From the IMG/VR virus record IMGVR_UViG_3300009108_000751, positions 62,001-126,000 of that record: a DNA stretch of 64,000 bases. One strand, given 5' to 3'. The notes below the pieces were generated by a model. It saw only the letters and a list, made by a program, of their open reading frames with translations, was not told the origin of the DNA and searched no databases. Positions 38,201 to 47,035 of the stretch are shown piece by piece. This stretch comes from a virus. A program made the position numbers and the translations under genes. Within the stretch, counting starts at the first letter, position 1, and the number at the start of each line of letters is the position of its first letter.

Positions 38201-39866
38201 CAGTACTTGGACAGGTGCAGAAGGTTCTCTTACAGAGGCCGGTGACTGCCTTGCAGTTATGTCTATTAGGAATATTGTAAAGACACGAGAGTTCATAAAT
38301 GAGCTTATTGATTTCGTTGACAACAATGTTAGTCCGGACCCAGGCAAGCCTTTCGGGATCTTTCTAAGACAGTTCGATAAGATCGTAGGACATAACCAGG
38401 CTGTTACCCTCGATAGCATCGATTTCTTCCGGGCCCTAGGAGATCAGCTACAGTCATCAGGTGAAAACTTTCTGTCGTCTTTCCTGGGATCAAATCAGCA
38501 GACTGGAAATGAAGACTCGCTTGAAAGGGTGAGAAATATTCTACCTCTCGCAATTCAGCCTACACAGCTCGTGTCGATGAAAAGCCAGCTGAAAGCAATC
38601 GAAGCAAAATCAGGTCTTGATCGATACTTTGATGACTTTTTTGTCGGAAGATCACAAGAAAATTTCATGTATACACTTTTATCTGACACAGCACCAAACA
38701 GATTTTTACCGAGTGGCCAACAGCTAGATTTGTCCCCAGCTACTGGAGGCAACTTAGATATAGTAACAGTAGGCATTCCGCAAGGGTTCACTGAAAATAT
38801 CTTGCAGACAAACTCAGTCGATGATCCCAATGGGTTCAATGAAAGAAAAGTGGATGTGTACGTTTTTGTCAGGGATCATATTGTCGGCAGCGGCATTAAC
38901 ATTTATCCGGGAAAATGGACTTTTGATTTAGGACTCTTTTTCAATAAAGCCTCAGATCCTGTTGACACCAACTCGGAAACCCGTCCTGAGATGACAACCG
39001 AGCAGGGGATAGAATTCTATAACACCGTAACAGGGAGGCCGTTTCCAAGCGCCGAATTCGCCCTAAAGAACAACGTGACTCTCAGGCGAATAAAAATTGA
39101 CAATCCCACTCCTGAGATTGTCAGTCGACCGGAAGATGTAGAGAAGCAGAAGATTTTTGACAATCACGTCTATGACCAGCTTGCAAAAGTCTACATAAAG
39201 ATCACAACCGGGATGGAGGTCACAGAAGAAAGCTTTTTGCTAGATTCTTCACTCGAGCAAAAGGCTGCGCTAGAACCAGATCTTTCGACTCTTAGATCCC
39301 TTTTAAATACACATCTCTCGAAGCTTCTTGGTAGGGAAGTAACTTTTGACGACTATCTTGCAGGAAACAGGAAGTTTAGGGAGCTTCTTCAAAGGCTAGA
39401 GACAGGCAAAAAGACAACTCAGATTGTTGATGAAATAAGAGCCAGAGTAGAGGGGTCAACTCCTGAGCAAGATATGCTCTCTTCTGAGGACATGGTTGCT
39501 TTTTCAAGGATGATATCTCCCAAGAATCCCATAATTACTCCCGGATTAATGAGAGAGAAAGTTGTATCCCCGAGGGTTTTTGAAAGAGTTTTCTGTCTTT
39601 TCATTGATCCCGACAAGGTAAGAGGAGTTGCGCCTAAAAATAGCGGAGCTATTGCAAATCAAGTTAGAGAAATGTACTCAGGTACGGCAGGTATAGATCC
39701 GGTCCGAGGAAACGGTGCAGCCCTTAAATACGATGAAGCTAGGCTCACTGGACCATTAAACAATATTCCAAGAGCAAGAGCTTATGAGGTTTTAGTTGTC
39801 CCGCACGGAACACCTGTTGTGGCAGAAAACGCTCCTGAGCTTCTCTCCGACTTTAGAGATTATTAA
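35226..39866 (+). CDS. Very large virion protein with Gly-Lys-rich N-terminus
   Basis: The 1546-residue product begins with about 60 residues of low complexity: basic and glycine-rich, with repeats of GKGG and KGAGKGG (about residues 33-55), then an acidic patch. The rest is a normal globular composition with segments such as FAVPLIDATDGYGRGAFG and IIEDMDVLFEAAISRGP that I do not recognise. No catalytic motif stands out. The basic N-terminus could bind DNA or other virion proteins. It follows the previous gene after nine bases and precedes the next with a good AAGGAG site. A large tail or head-tail protein is inferred from context. Confidence 0.5.
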   Translation: MGGKNNAGVPKGIGKGGHGNPPVVTNKQTQNNNKGGKGAGKGGGKGAGKGGAGGQDGEDANNEVDADAIANNMARFQAGMQAQAITDRSDIARGALANQTTQSSLSFAPELQEPIAVDKQDGISLVELDGSEFPVHERGISIRKPELVAVFNFEPVFSGNRVHGNPGNAERLLTDAGKFVDAQVNARKIRISDIEVLFNELSEDPESPSGKITQNMIEILEGKISEVNQDFATIDSASKSVSMFLDALNLKNPSESIAKKFLEIRKARFERNPLLLPDKFIREMDFRTILKKNHGFTDEQINAFSSTKLFLYFLYDIRSLLMGPIENPNYPLPYRGIGKLADRRLNDIPEGRDVFLPRTRIGGHPNSKTLFAVPLIDATDGYGRGAFGSGICSLSVAGLTDEGNKTSFLGQITQNRDISKVGVQATTKELYNATLEGVGAGLIASTICTDLAFSSALGNDEFVQGLKASFPARSVTTRVADRIAPVLPSVAGTIQNQGGVSLLASDRTTLLGTTFYDDPGGEEGTIDASKPVKIFDPSEPGPVVNGAQKIRTNTPYNKFLKPVINASNQNQADSGDKTLKGFLDQVPGTFNSAAAAMDYMYATDDPILNPRALLKRVLTNIRNRIPDLNITGPLDPDKSLTLGPAIDFCLLSQGFKDATMKTEISILNTGMVGYSGPGSREYHVHKTNDLLTMFLISLSRTYSGQGKYSGVLPVANEQETANFSRINMLLAKYIHLNLFNAFRAPKHELAVASGDLAIENGRQVRINPKLDFTENIKAYPSPTLGVTKPDFEGKSFSPSRNSDGLKYTNWKEIQAKLKYYEDNVNTPGDVDDGGVRLYKIPLGQLVVLYGHLAPNTRGAQYGAGNAAPPALPFGSLVATDANSTTPIRRFKGFDVKSRLQRITGEAYDRSIFKDIIEDMDVLFEAAISRGPIVDGTTGRMISSGVDPAYLISLLISMYGHIVFDLLGIHFIPQAAHSGRGDSHTDGRNWAIRSTWTGAEGSLTEAGDCLAVMSIRNIVKTREFINELIDFVDNNVSPDPGKPFGIFLRQFDKIVGHNQAVTLDSIDFFRALGDQLQSSGENFLSSFLGSNQQTGNEDSLERVRNILPLAIQPTQLVSMKSQLKAIEAKSGLDRYFDDFFVGRSQENFMYTLLSDTAPNRFLPSGQQLDLSPATGGNLDIVTVGIPQGFTENILQTNSVDDPNGFNERKVDVYVFVRDHIVGSGINIYPGKWTFDLGLFFNKASDPVDTNSETRPEMTTEQGIEFYNTVTGRPFPSAEFALKNNVTLRRIKIDNPTPEIVSRPEDVEKQKIFDNHVYDQLAKVYIKITTGMEVTEESFLLDSSLEQKAALEPDLSTLRSLLNTHLSKLLGREVTFDDYLAGNRKFRELLQRLETGKKTTQIVDEIRARVEGSTPEQDMLSSEDMVAFSRMISPKNPIITPGLMREKVVSPRVFERVFCLFIDPDKVRGVAPKNSGAIANQVREMYSGTAGIDPVRGNGAALKYDEARLTGPLNNIPRARAYEVLVVPHGTPVVAENAPELLSDFRDY

Positions 39867-39877
39867 GGAGCAGACTT

Positions 39878-41920
39878 ATGGCCAATGCAAACTTCGCAGA
39901 GATATCAGATGCTGCTCACATCTTTAAGATGGCCAGCCCTCTTGTTTTTGATAATTTAAGCACAGAGATACCCGTAGGTACCCAGCCTACCGAATTTGTT
40001 TATAATCACTATGTCTTCGATGAGTCTGTTGATGATGATGCAAAAGCAGCAAAGTCCATTAAAGATCCAGATCCGAATGCTAAGCCAAGATTTGTAAGGC
40101 TTAGTTTTGGAATGCCTGCAGGAATTCCTGTCGACAACAGGTACACTCTAGACGGCCTCAAAAAACACCTCCTGTACAATCCACCCATCCAGGATCCCCC
40201 GCCGTACGATCCCGATGCTATTGAGGCCGAAGTAGTTGAAGGGCGATTGCAAGTTTCTTCAAGAATGATCGCAAACGAGATAAGCCTCCAGGCTAAGCCT
40301 AATTTTGCAAAGTTAGATTTGCAAGACTTAAATGCTGACACAAAGCTTTACAACCTTGTCAATACTTCTGCGCAAAAGAGAATTGCGCAAGAGAATCAAA
40401 GAGTACAAAATGATGTTGATGCGCTAAAAGAAAACTTTTTGTCTAGGAATTTCCAGAGCCAAACTGATCTGGTAAAGGTGCTAAAGCGACAAGTTCCAGC
40501 ATCTGAAGATTTTATATCGAAAGCTATGCATAACCTCGCAGAGTTAAATGAGACTTACATAGACGAAGAGGAACAAAAGCAAATAGTGCAAGATAATTTC
40601 GAAGCTGTAAAGAGAGCTCGATTCACGCCTCAAATATCTATGAAGTTTATCTCAAGCCTCGTGTCGTCAGCAGTCACCGATCCGATAGGAACATATTCTG
40701 AAGAGCTAACGCCGCTCCAGGGCATAGCTTCGCAAGCTCAATCTCGAGCTATAAGCGAGTACATGCCACTAAGCCCGGGATCAGATAAGACTACTGCTAG
40801 CATCGCGGCCCCCAATCTAATCCAAAACCCACCCGACGCGGGCCCAAGAGCGGTCGCCAAGTGGCAACTGTATGCTTTGAAAATGTATTTCGCAGGATAC
40901 ATCATCCGAAAGAATGAGATCTTACCTGATAATTTTGTTGTTGAGAAAGAAGTGATAATGCTCAGCGCAGCACCACCCGGGACTTCACAGGCTAAGGAGT
41001 ACATTGACTTTAAGGTTGCCTACGGTAGAAATTACACGTATACAGTTGAAGCTCTTTATGCTGCGACTTATCAAGTACCGTACGTGACAGATCAAGATGC
41101 CGGAAAAGGCGTAGACGATATAGCTACTGACTCAAATGCACTCCGTCAAGCTTTCTTTGTTTCTTCCCGGCGATCTAGGGCAGCATTCGTAGAGACGATA
41201 GAGAACATTCCACCTAAGCCACCGGAATCCATGCGAATAATGTGGGATCAACAAAGCCAAGGGTCTTTGATAACATGGAATATGCCTGCTAATCCACAGC
41301 GAGACATAAAGCGCTTCCAGGTCTTGAGAAGATCTTCCATCCAGGATCCGTTCGAATTGCAAATTGAGATTGATTTCGACCAGTCTGTTATCAAGTACCC
41401 GACGGTTGAAAGCGTTTCAAGAGAGCTTAAGATAAAATCAAAGGCGCCAATCTTCCATTACATCGACAAGAATATCGACAAGGGAAAACCTTTCATTTAT
41501 ACACTAAGAAGCATAGATGCTCACGGGATGATATCGCAGTACTCCGAGCAAATATCAGTCAAATATAACCGGTTTACTAACAGGCTTGATGCAGCCCTCA
41601 TTTCAACTCGAGGTGCATCAGCTCAATATCCTAATTTTAACCTTATTAGCAGAATGTTCAGCCCAACTATTAAAGATTCTAATCACACAAGAATGAAAAT
41701 TTATTTTGATCCTGAATACTTAAGATTAACCAATGAGGCCCCGGGACAACAAGATCCGGAAGATGTGACACCAAAACTTTTTAATTTTGAGGGTGATGGA
41801 GGTCAAGAGCCTAGATCGAGATTTCAATTGCAAGTTCTAAATGTCGATTTACAGCAAAGTGAAACAATAGATATACTTATACCGTGCAGTAATTCTGCAA
41901 GACAAAAGTATAAACTGTAG
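39878..41920 (+). CDS. Virion protein with FN3-like domain
   Basis: The 680-residue product starts after AAGGAG at a normal spacing. The N-terminal 250 residues look helical (QENQRVQNDVDALKENFL). Around residues 450-570 a fibronectin-III-like unit is visible: ITWNMPANPQRDIKRFQVLR followed by FIYTLRSIDAHGMISQYSE. It resembles the corresponding part of the 992-residue protein upstream. I see no enzymatic motif. It stands in a run of seven structural genes that begins at 31264. Confidence 0.55.
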   Translation: MANANFAEISDAAHIFKMASPLVFDNLSTEIPVGTQPTEFVYNHYVFDESVDDDAKAAKSIKDPDPNAKPRFVRLSFGMPAGIPVDNRYTLDGLKKHLLYNPPIQDPPPYDPDAIEAEVVEGRLQVSSRMIANEISLQAKPNFAKLDLQDLNADTKLYNLVNTSAQKRIAQENQRVQNDVDALKENFLSRNFQSQTDLVKVLKRQVPASEDFISKAMHNLAELNETYIDEEEQKQIVQDNFEAVKRARFTPQISMKFISSLVSSAVTDPIGTYSEELTPLQGIASQAQSRAISEYMPLSPGSDKTTASIAAPNLIQNPPDAGPRAVAKWQLYALKMYFAGYIIRKNEILPDNFVVEKEVIMLSAAPPGTSQAKEYIDFKVAYGRNYTYTVEALYAATYQVPYVTDQDAGKGVDDIATDSNALRQAFFVSSRRSRAAFVETIENIPPKPPESMRIMWDQQSQGSLITWNMPANPQRDIKRFQVLRRSSIQDPFELQIEIDFDQSVIKYPTVESVSRELKIKSKAPIFHYIDKNIDKGKPFIYTLRSIDAHGMISQYSEQISVKYNRFTNRLDAALISTRGASAQYPNFNLISRMFSPTIKDSNHTRMKIYFDPEYLRLTNEAPGQQDPEDVTPKLFNFEGDGGQEPRSRFQLQVLNVDLQQSETIDILIPCSNSARQKYKL

Positions 41921-41930
41921 GAGAGACTAA

Positions 41931-42623
41931 ATGGGTTTTTTGCAGCAAGACACCAATAATATCATTTTAGATGCAGTCCTTACCAACGAGGGAAGACGAC
42001 GACTCGCAGCCAACGATGGAAGCTTTCGAGTAGTTGCTTTCTCTCTCGGTGACGATGAAGTTGATTATAGTATTATTCAAAAATTTGGCAGAAATGTCGG
42101 AAGAGAAAAGATCGAGAAGAATACTCCGATTTTTGAGGCACTTACAAACGCTACTTTGGAAAGTAGAAGCAGGTTGATCACAATAGCAGACTCAAATAAA
42201 GTCTCTCTTGCAACTTATTCTCTTACAAATACGCCCCTGACCTTCAATAACGTAACAGGAACACCAGATAAGCGGCCAGATGTGCAAGCAACTCTACAAG
42301 CGCCAGATTCTTCAGACATACCCTCAGAGATACAGGACTCTGTCCTGGTTGTCTCTGCTGATAGAAGATTTGTTCAAGTGTCCGATTTCACACCCTTCCA
42401 GACGGTTGATAATACAGATTATTATAATATTGTTGCATCAAGTAGAGACGCAAGAACTAGCGTGTTTAGCATTCCATTCGCGCCCAAGACGCTTATTGAC
42501 CAGGACTTCACTATCTACGGGAACAGCACTAACAAGACGCAAATTAGCACGTTTGCGACAATTCAGGGAAGACAATCAGGGCTTTCCAAAACTTTCAATA
42601 TAAAGCTGAACAAGACACAGTAA
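41931..42623 (+). CDS. Virion protein of the EGRRxLA family, second copy
   Basis: This 230-residue protein begins with NIILDAVLTNEGRRRLAAND, then FRVVAFSLGDDEVDY. It shares the pattern DxVxTxEGRRxLA and F-S with the 323-residue protein at 31264, so the two are probably paralogues with a common N-terminal fold. GGAGAG precedes the ATG. The role in the virion is unknown; the pair frames the block of large virion proteins. Confidence 0.6.
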   Translation: MGFLQQDTNNIILDAVLTNEGRRRLAANDGSFRVVAFSLGDDEVDYSIIQKFGRNVGREKIEKNTPIFEALTNATLESRSRLITIADSNKVSLATYSLTNTPLTFNNVTGTPDKRPDVQATLQAPDSSDIPSEIQDSVLVVSADRRFVQVSDFTPFQTVDNTDYYNIVASSRDARTSVFSIPFAPKTLIDQDFTIYGNSTNKTQISTFATIQGRQSGLSKTFNIKLNKTQ

Positions 42624-42638
42624 TTTTAAGAGGATCAA

Positions 42639-43955
42639 ATGAAAGCATTTAGTCAAAACGATATTCAGACAGCACAGTCATTTCTGACACAGCTGGTGGA
42701 TGTGATCCAAGAGGATATTTCAGGCTCAACTACACGAAGAAAATATCAGGTTTTTGTTACAGGTGGAGTAGGCCCCGGAATTACTTCTTCTCTGTTTCAA
42801 ACTGTATATGATCAAGATTTTACTTTGCAAACTGCAAACCCAGTCCTAGATTTGACTGTTGGTCTTTTTCACACAGGTTCAACAGTTTATCTTGTTAAGA
42901 CAGGTGAAGAATCCACCGGCCGCCTCCTCTTTCCTTCATCTTCTGTTATGATGAGAGAAAAGGTTGACATTTACAAAGAGATGGCAAAATCCCTTTTAGG
43001 TGATGCTGATCGAGCTTTTTACGCTCCTTTTGAAAATCAAAACGCAGACAACTCAGCAGACAACGCGCGTACAGGAAACTCCACAGGAGCCTCCGCGGGA
43101 ACTGCAGAGTTTCTCGGCGGTTACGGATCGAAAACGAGGATTGACGAAGCGATCTTCATGACCTTCAAGCGCCTTTTTGTTAGAGACGGAATGAAGAAAG
43201 AGACGTTTGCTTTCAAGATGTACACGACTGCTTCCTTGAATGGAACTGATTTCGTATCAGGGACTAATCTGAGCGTCACTTCTGAGCTTGGATCAACTAT
43301 CTTTACGGATGCTAATTCCTCTGACACTGACTTGAACGCTCCAGTCGGAGGTAGAGTTGGTGAGATTGTCAATTCCTCCAACACAAACAGTAAGGTCGGA
43401 TTGGTATTTTATGATCGAGGTATCGTGGTTCTTGATGCGCGCAAAGTCTTGTCTGGGGCGCAGCATGTCACAGGCGTAATTGCGTCAATGAACGCCAACA
43501 ATCCAAACTCCGTCGGAACAGGGAAGTCTATTATCGGTGATCCCAAAGCCGGTAAGTCTGGTAACCCAGATGCAAGATTTATTCCCGACCTGTTCGTTTC
43601 TGCTTCCGTCGACGATATTGTTGATCACTTAGCTTCCTGCAGGTTTAGTAGCGGATCTCTTACGGCAGCAACTTTCCAAAATAAGACGAGTATTAATTCT
43701 ACGCTTTATTTCGCAAGGGCAAACGCAGATGAATTCAACTACTCATCAAACACAACGTTCTTAGATACTGACGGGAACATCAATGTGATCGATGCCGCTG
43801 CAAGGCAAGATGGATCGCAAAGATCTTTCGCATTTGTAACCAAGGTAGGGCTTCACGATGCTGAAGGTAATCTATTGGCAGTGGCAAAACTTAGTCGCCC
43901 TGTTGAAAAGAACCCAGAGAAGGACATAACGTTTAGAGTCAGGCTTGACTTCTAA
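42639..43955 (+). CDS. Virion protein with FRVRLDF C-terminal motif
   Basis: The 438-residue product has a start after AAGAGGATC. The C-terminal 45 residues contain FVTKVGLHDAEGNLLAVAKL and end in ITFRVRLDF. The next gene product ends in a related way (FVAITGINFHDD and ILFRTKLDF), so this end is probably a shared interaction module. I recall similar C-termini in several structural proteins of marine T4-like phages. The middle has a segment EAIFMTFKRLFVRDGMKKE and a likely beta-rich C-terminal half (VGLVFYDRGIVVLDA). Its function is not known. Confidence 0.6.
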   Translation: MKAFSQNDIQTAQSFLTQLVDVIQEDISGSTTRRKYQVFVTGGVGPGITSSLFQTVYDQDFTLQTANPVLDLTVGLFHTGSTVYLVKTGEESTGRLLFPSSSVMMREKVDIYKEMAKSLLGDADRAFYAPFENQNADNSADNARTGNSTGASAGTAEFLGGYGSKTRIDEAIFMTFKRLFVRDGMKKETFAFKMYTTASLNGTDFVSGTNLSVTSELGSTIFTDANSSDTDLNAPVGGRVGEIVNSSNTNSKVGLVFYDRGIVVLDARKVLSGAQHVTGVIASMNANNPNSVGTGKSIIGDPKAGKSGNPDARFIPDLFVSASVDDIVDHLASCRFSSGSLTAATFQNKTSINSTLYFARANADEFNYSSNTTFLDTDGNINVIDAAARQDGSQRSFAFVTKVGLHDAEGNLLAVAKLSRPVEKNPEKDITFRVRLDF

Positions 43956-43975
43956 GGTCTGTCCCGGAGACCAAA

Positions 43976-46465
43976 ATGTCAGTCCTGAAAGTTGGACCTG
44001 AAAATTTTGAGCTGATAACTATCCAGGCTGCTCCCAAGAATGTCTTTAAATCTGGGACCCTTGGGATAACAGGATCTGCTCCCCTTTTCGCAAGAAAATC
44101 AGATATGCTCAAAGAGGTTGTGCCTTTAGCGCCTCTTTCGCGAAGCTTCTATACAGAAAATACATTTCAGGAAGCGTTCAATGACTATCGTGATAGATCA
44201 TCTCAAGCCGTTAGAGATGCGACGCCAGCCCTCACTGGAAATTTTGAAGGAGCAGCATCGGCCCTATTAGAAAAAGTAAACTCACTTAGTAAGTCTCCGT
44301 CGCAGGATATTGAATCTAAGATCATAAGGTTCGAACCTTCATTTACATTCACAGCAGATACGGGTAGAAAATTAGCTATCACCAACGGATTGATGCCAAC
44401 CTACCTCCCAAGATACCCCACCTCGCAGTTTGCTTATCACAATTATCATACTCTGAATTTTTTCACGTCGTCTCAGGTGCCAAGCTCTGCTGTGCTCCTG
44501 TACCCTAATTCAGCATCTCAAGCAGATCCCAATCAAATCTCAGGATCTTATGTGGTGTCTGATGCGTTTACGTTTGAATTCTACATAAAGCCAAGATGTT
44601 ACTTAGAACAACCAGGATCAGTTAGGGCAGGAACAATCCTTCACTTGAGCTCTACATACGCTGTTTCTTTGATCCCTGGCTCCTCAAGAGACGGCAAAAG
44701 CACACCTGATGCCTTTAGATTACAGCTCCAGCTAAGCCACAGTGCAGATACTGAGCCTCGAAGCGCCACACCAGGCGCCTACCCGAACGACCTAGTATTC
44801 CTCTCAGATGACAATGTTTTAAAGCGGGATCACTGGCACCACGTTGCAATTAGATGGGGAGCCAGCAATGACGGAAAGCAAGGAAATTTTTATGTTGACA
44901 ACGAGTCCGCCGGCAATTTTACCGTATCATTAGCTTCTATAGCACCCGCACCCATGGTTCACAATCCAGGCGTATTGGCGGTCGGAAATTACTTTGTAGG
45001 GTCAAATTCAGGAAACAATAGGCAGACCAGGTTTTTCACTGCCAGAAATGCTGGCCGCGAAGGCCTTGCAATAATGGACCCTGGATCAAATGCTGAAAAT
45101 CCCGTATCTTACAACTTTAATCATCCTCTTACAGCTGAGCTTCACGAAGTAAGAATATTCGACACATTCAGGTCTGACCAGGACATTGTTGACGGAAGCA
45201 AGAGAGGGATCGATCGTACTGCCCCTGGCCTGAAGTTCTATCTTCCGCCCATGTTTACAGCGCACTCCCCCAGAAGAAAACAACTCGGAGGATTTGGAGG
45301 AGTTCTCCAGACACCTTTCTTCGGCTCCCCGGGAAGTACTACAGATCCGTTTAATATCGCTTTGTCGTATGGTGTAGGTGGACATTATCTTAATTTAGAG
45401 AATTTTACGCAAGATTTTGCAACCCGCAACTTCCCCCGGGCGATGAACTTAACAGGTGCCCAAATTACTGCAACGACACAAGCAAAGAGCTGCAATACCT
45501 TCCTTTATTCCACGGCATCTGTCAGATACAGAAATCTTTTTATGCCTCCGTGTGACAACGGTAATTTTATGCCCAATTTTGATCTGATTCGCCAGATTGA
45601 GACAGGTTCATTACCTACCGTTAAGGTGAAAACAGGCTCTAATTATTACAAGTATCGAAATGATCTTGGGGATGTAGATCTTAGCTTGATAAACCTCAGA
45701 GATCAGCTACCGTCAAGCTCTTTTGTAAATTACATAGTCGATTACTCTCCTTTCAATAAGGATGGAGATGAAGAAGTTAATAGAGATCAAAACGGCGCGA
45801 TTATAAGCGATCACATCGTTCACGTGGGTTCCGGATTTGAGAACCAAATTATGGGTCCAGGACCAGGTGACATGGGAATTGACCCAGGAGAGGTCCTCAC
45901 AATCTTCCAGAGAACCCGAGATGACAGCTCTAATGAAATTGTGATGTTCGATATTAGCAATCTGTTCTATGGGTCTAGAATTAAACCTGGAACCTTTAAG
46001 ATAGTTGACACAAATCAAACCGGGTCATTTGGTGCCCAGGCTATGACTCTGAGAGATGACGGTCATGGCAATCTTTATCGTGCAGACGCCAAGACAAAAC
46101 ACGCAACTTGGAACTCTGTAGGGAATGTCTTTTACAACGAAGGAATTGCAATCATTAAATCACCTAACATCCCTCTGTTTGGCAAGACTGATGTTGAGGT
46201 TGAATTTAGAGGAGAGAATGAGGTTCATGTTTCTAAGCTAGACATAGTTGCGCCTGCAGGCATGATCAACTCTTCTTCGAATCCAAATTATATAGTTGCA
46301 TCTTCCTCTCTCGATGCCAATGACCAAAACTCTCAGTTTGTTGCAATTACAGGCATTAATTTTCACGATGACAATCTAAACGTTATAATGAAAACGAAGT
46401 TTGCGCAACCCGTAATCAAGCGAAGTAGCGACAAGATTCTTTTTAGAACCAAACTAGATTTCTAA
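43976..46465 (+). CDS. Virion protein with LamG-like domain and FRTKLDF C-terminus
   Basis: The 829-residue product has a LamG/concanavalin-like domain at about residues 195-395: DAFTFEFYIKPR, HWHHVAIRWGASNDG, GNFYVDNESAGNF and ELHEVRIFDTFRSDQDI. The last 45 residues repeat the module at the end of the preceding protein (GINFHDDNLNVIMKTKF, then FRTKLDF). The two proteins are thus C-terminal paralogues, this one with an added lectin-like insertion. The start follows CGGAGACC, and the stop overlaps the resolvase start (TAATG), which links structural and DNA-metabolism genes in one transcript. Confidence 0.6.
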   Translation: MSVLKVGPENFELITIQAAPKNVFKSGTLGITGSAPLFARKSDMLKEVVPLAPLSRSFYTENTFQEAFNDYRDRSSQAVRDATPALTGNFEGAASALLEKVNSLSKSPSQDIESKIIRFEPSFTFTADTGRKLAITNGLMPTYLPRYPTSQFAYHNYHTLNFFTSSQVPSSAVLLYPNSASQADPNQISGSYVVSDAFTFEFYIKPRCYLEQPGSVRAGTILHLSSTYAVSLIPGSSRDGKSTPDAFRLQLQLSHSADTEPRSATPGAYPNDLVFLSDDNVLKRDHWHHVAIRWGASNDGKQGNFYVDNESAGNFTVSLASIAPAPMVHNPGVLAVGNYFVGSNSGNNRQTRFFTARNAGREGLAIMDPGSNAENPVSYNFNHPLTAELHEVRIFDTFRSDQDIVDGSKRGIDRTAPGLKFYLPPMFTAHSPRRKQLGGFGGVLQTPFFGSPGSTTDPFNIALSYGVGGHYLNLENFTQDFATRNFPRAMNLTGAQITATTQAKSCNTFLYSTASVRYRNLFMPPCDNGNFMPNFDLIRQIETGSLPTVKVKTGSNYYKYRNDLGDVDLSLINLRDQLPSSSFVNYIVDYSPFNKDGDEEVNRDQNGAIISDHIVHVGSGFENQIMGPGPGDMGIDPGEVLTIFQRTRDDSSNEIVMFDISNLFYGSRIKPGTFKIVDTNQTGSFGAQAMTLRDDGHGNLYRADAKTKHATWNSVGNVFYNEGIAIIKSPNIPLFGKTDVEVEFRGENEVHVSKLDIVAPAGMINSSSNPNYIVASSSLDANDQNSQFVAITGINFHDDNLNVIMKTKFAQPVIKRSSDKILFRTKLDF

Positions 46466-47019
46466 TGTCATTTACAATCGGGCTTGATATTTCCACCTCG
46501 TGCACGGGCATATGCGTCCTCAATAAAGATGGCCATCTCAAGATTCTTACACACTTAAAGTATCCTCCTAAGATGTCCCTGTGGGCTAAAGCAGATCTCA
46601 CTAGAGAAACTTTAATGACGCTTAGAGAGCAATACAATCTCGTGATATCCGACTTCTTTGTAGAGGAAAGTTTGCAAAAGTTTCGACCAGGACTTTCGTC
46701 AGCAAAGACTCTAACAACCCTTTCTAAGTTCAATGGGATTGTGTGCTATCTGGGAAGAGAAGTTCTTGGATTAGACCCAGTGTCAATTAATGTTAATGCA
46801 GCAAGAAAGGCCGTCGGGCTAAAAATTCCAAGAGGATCTAATGCTAAAGATATCGTTCATAGCTGGGTATCCGAAGAGACTAGTTACGATTGGCCTACTA
46901 AGATTTTAAAGAGTGGACCTCGCAAGGGGAAGGAAGTAATGATCAATGAGTGCTATGATATGGCTGATGCATATCTTATCGCTCGAGCAGGCCAGAATCT
47001 TGTAAATCAGGATACTTGA
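46465..47019 (+). CDS. RuvC-like Holliday junction resolvase
   Basis: The 184-residue protein has the RNase H-fold signature of RuvC-type nucleases: the first acidic residue D8 in TIGLDISTSCTGICV, acidic residues E67-E68 at the end of the DFFVEES strand, and D165/D168 in ECYDMADAYLIA near the C-terminus. RuvC-type enzymes cut four-way junctions, here most likely to debranch replicated phage DNA before packaging, the role of T4 endonuclease VII, which is not related. It is the first gene of an island that also encodes a primase and the SbcDC fusion. Arginine codons are mainly AGA, like the structural genes. Confidence 0.75.
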   Translation: MSFTIGLDISTSCTGICVLNKDGHLKILTHLKYPPKMSLWAKADLTRETLMTLREQYNLVISDFFVEESLQKFRPGLSSAKTLTTLSKFNGIVCYLGREVLGLDPVSINVNAARKAVGLKIPRGSNAKDIVHSWVSEETSYDWPTKILKSGPRKGKEVMINECYDMADAYLIARAGQNLVNQDT

Positions 47020-47035
47020 ATCTTATAATTATTTG

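Noticed and set aside
42639-43955. 438-residue virion protein as tail sheath protein
   Set aside because: I looked for sheath-type features because gp18 is missing near the terminase, but saw none, and the C-terminal FRVRLDF module is shared with a LamG protein.
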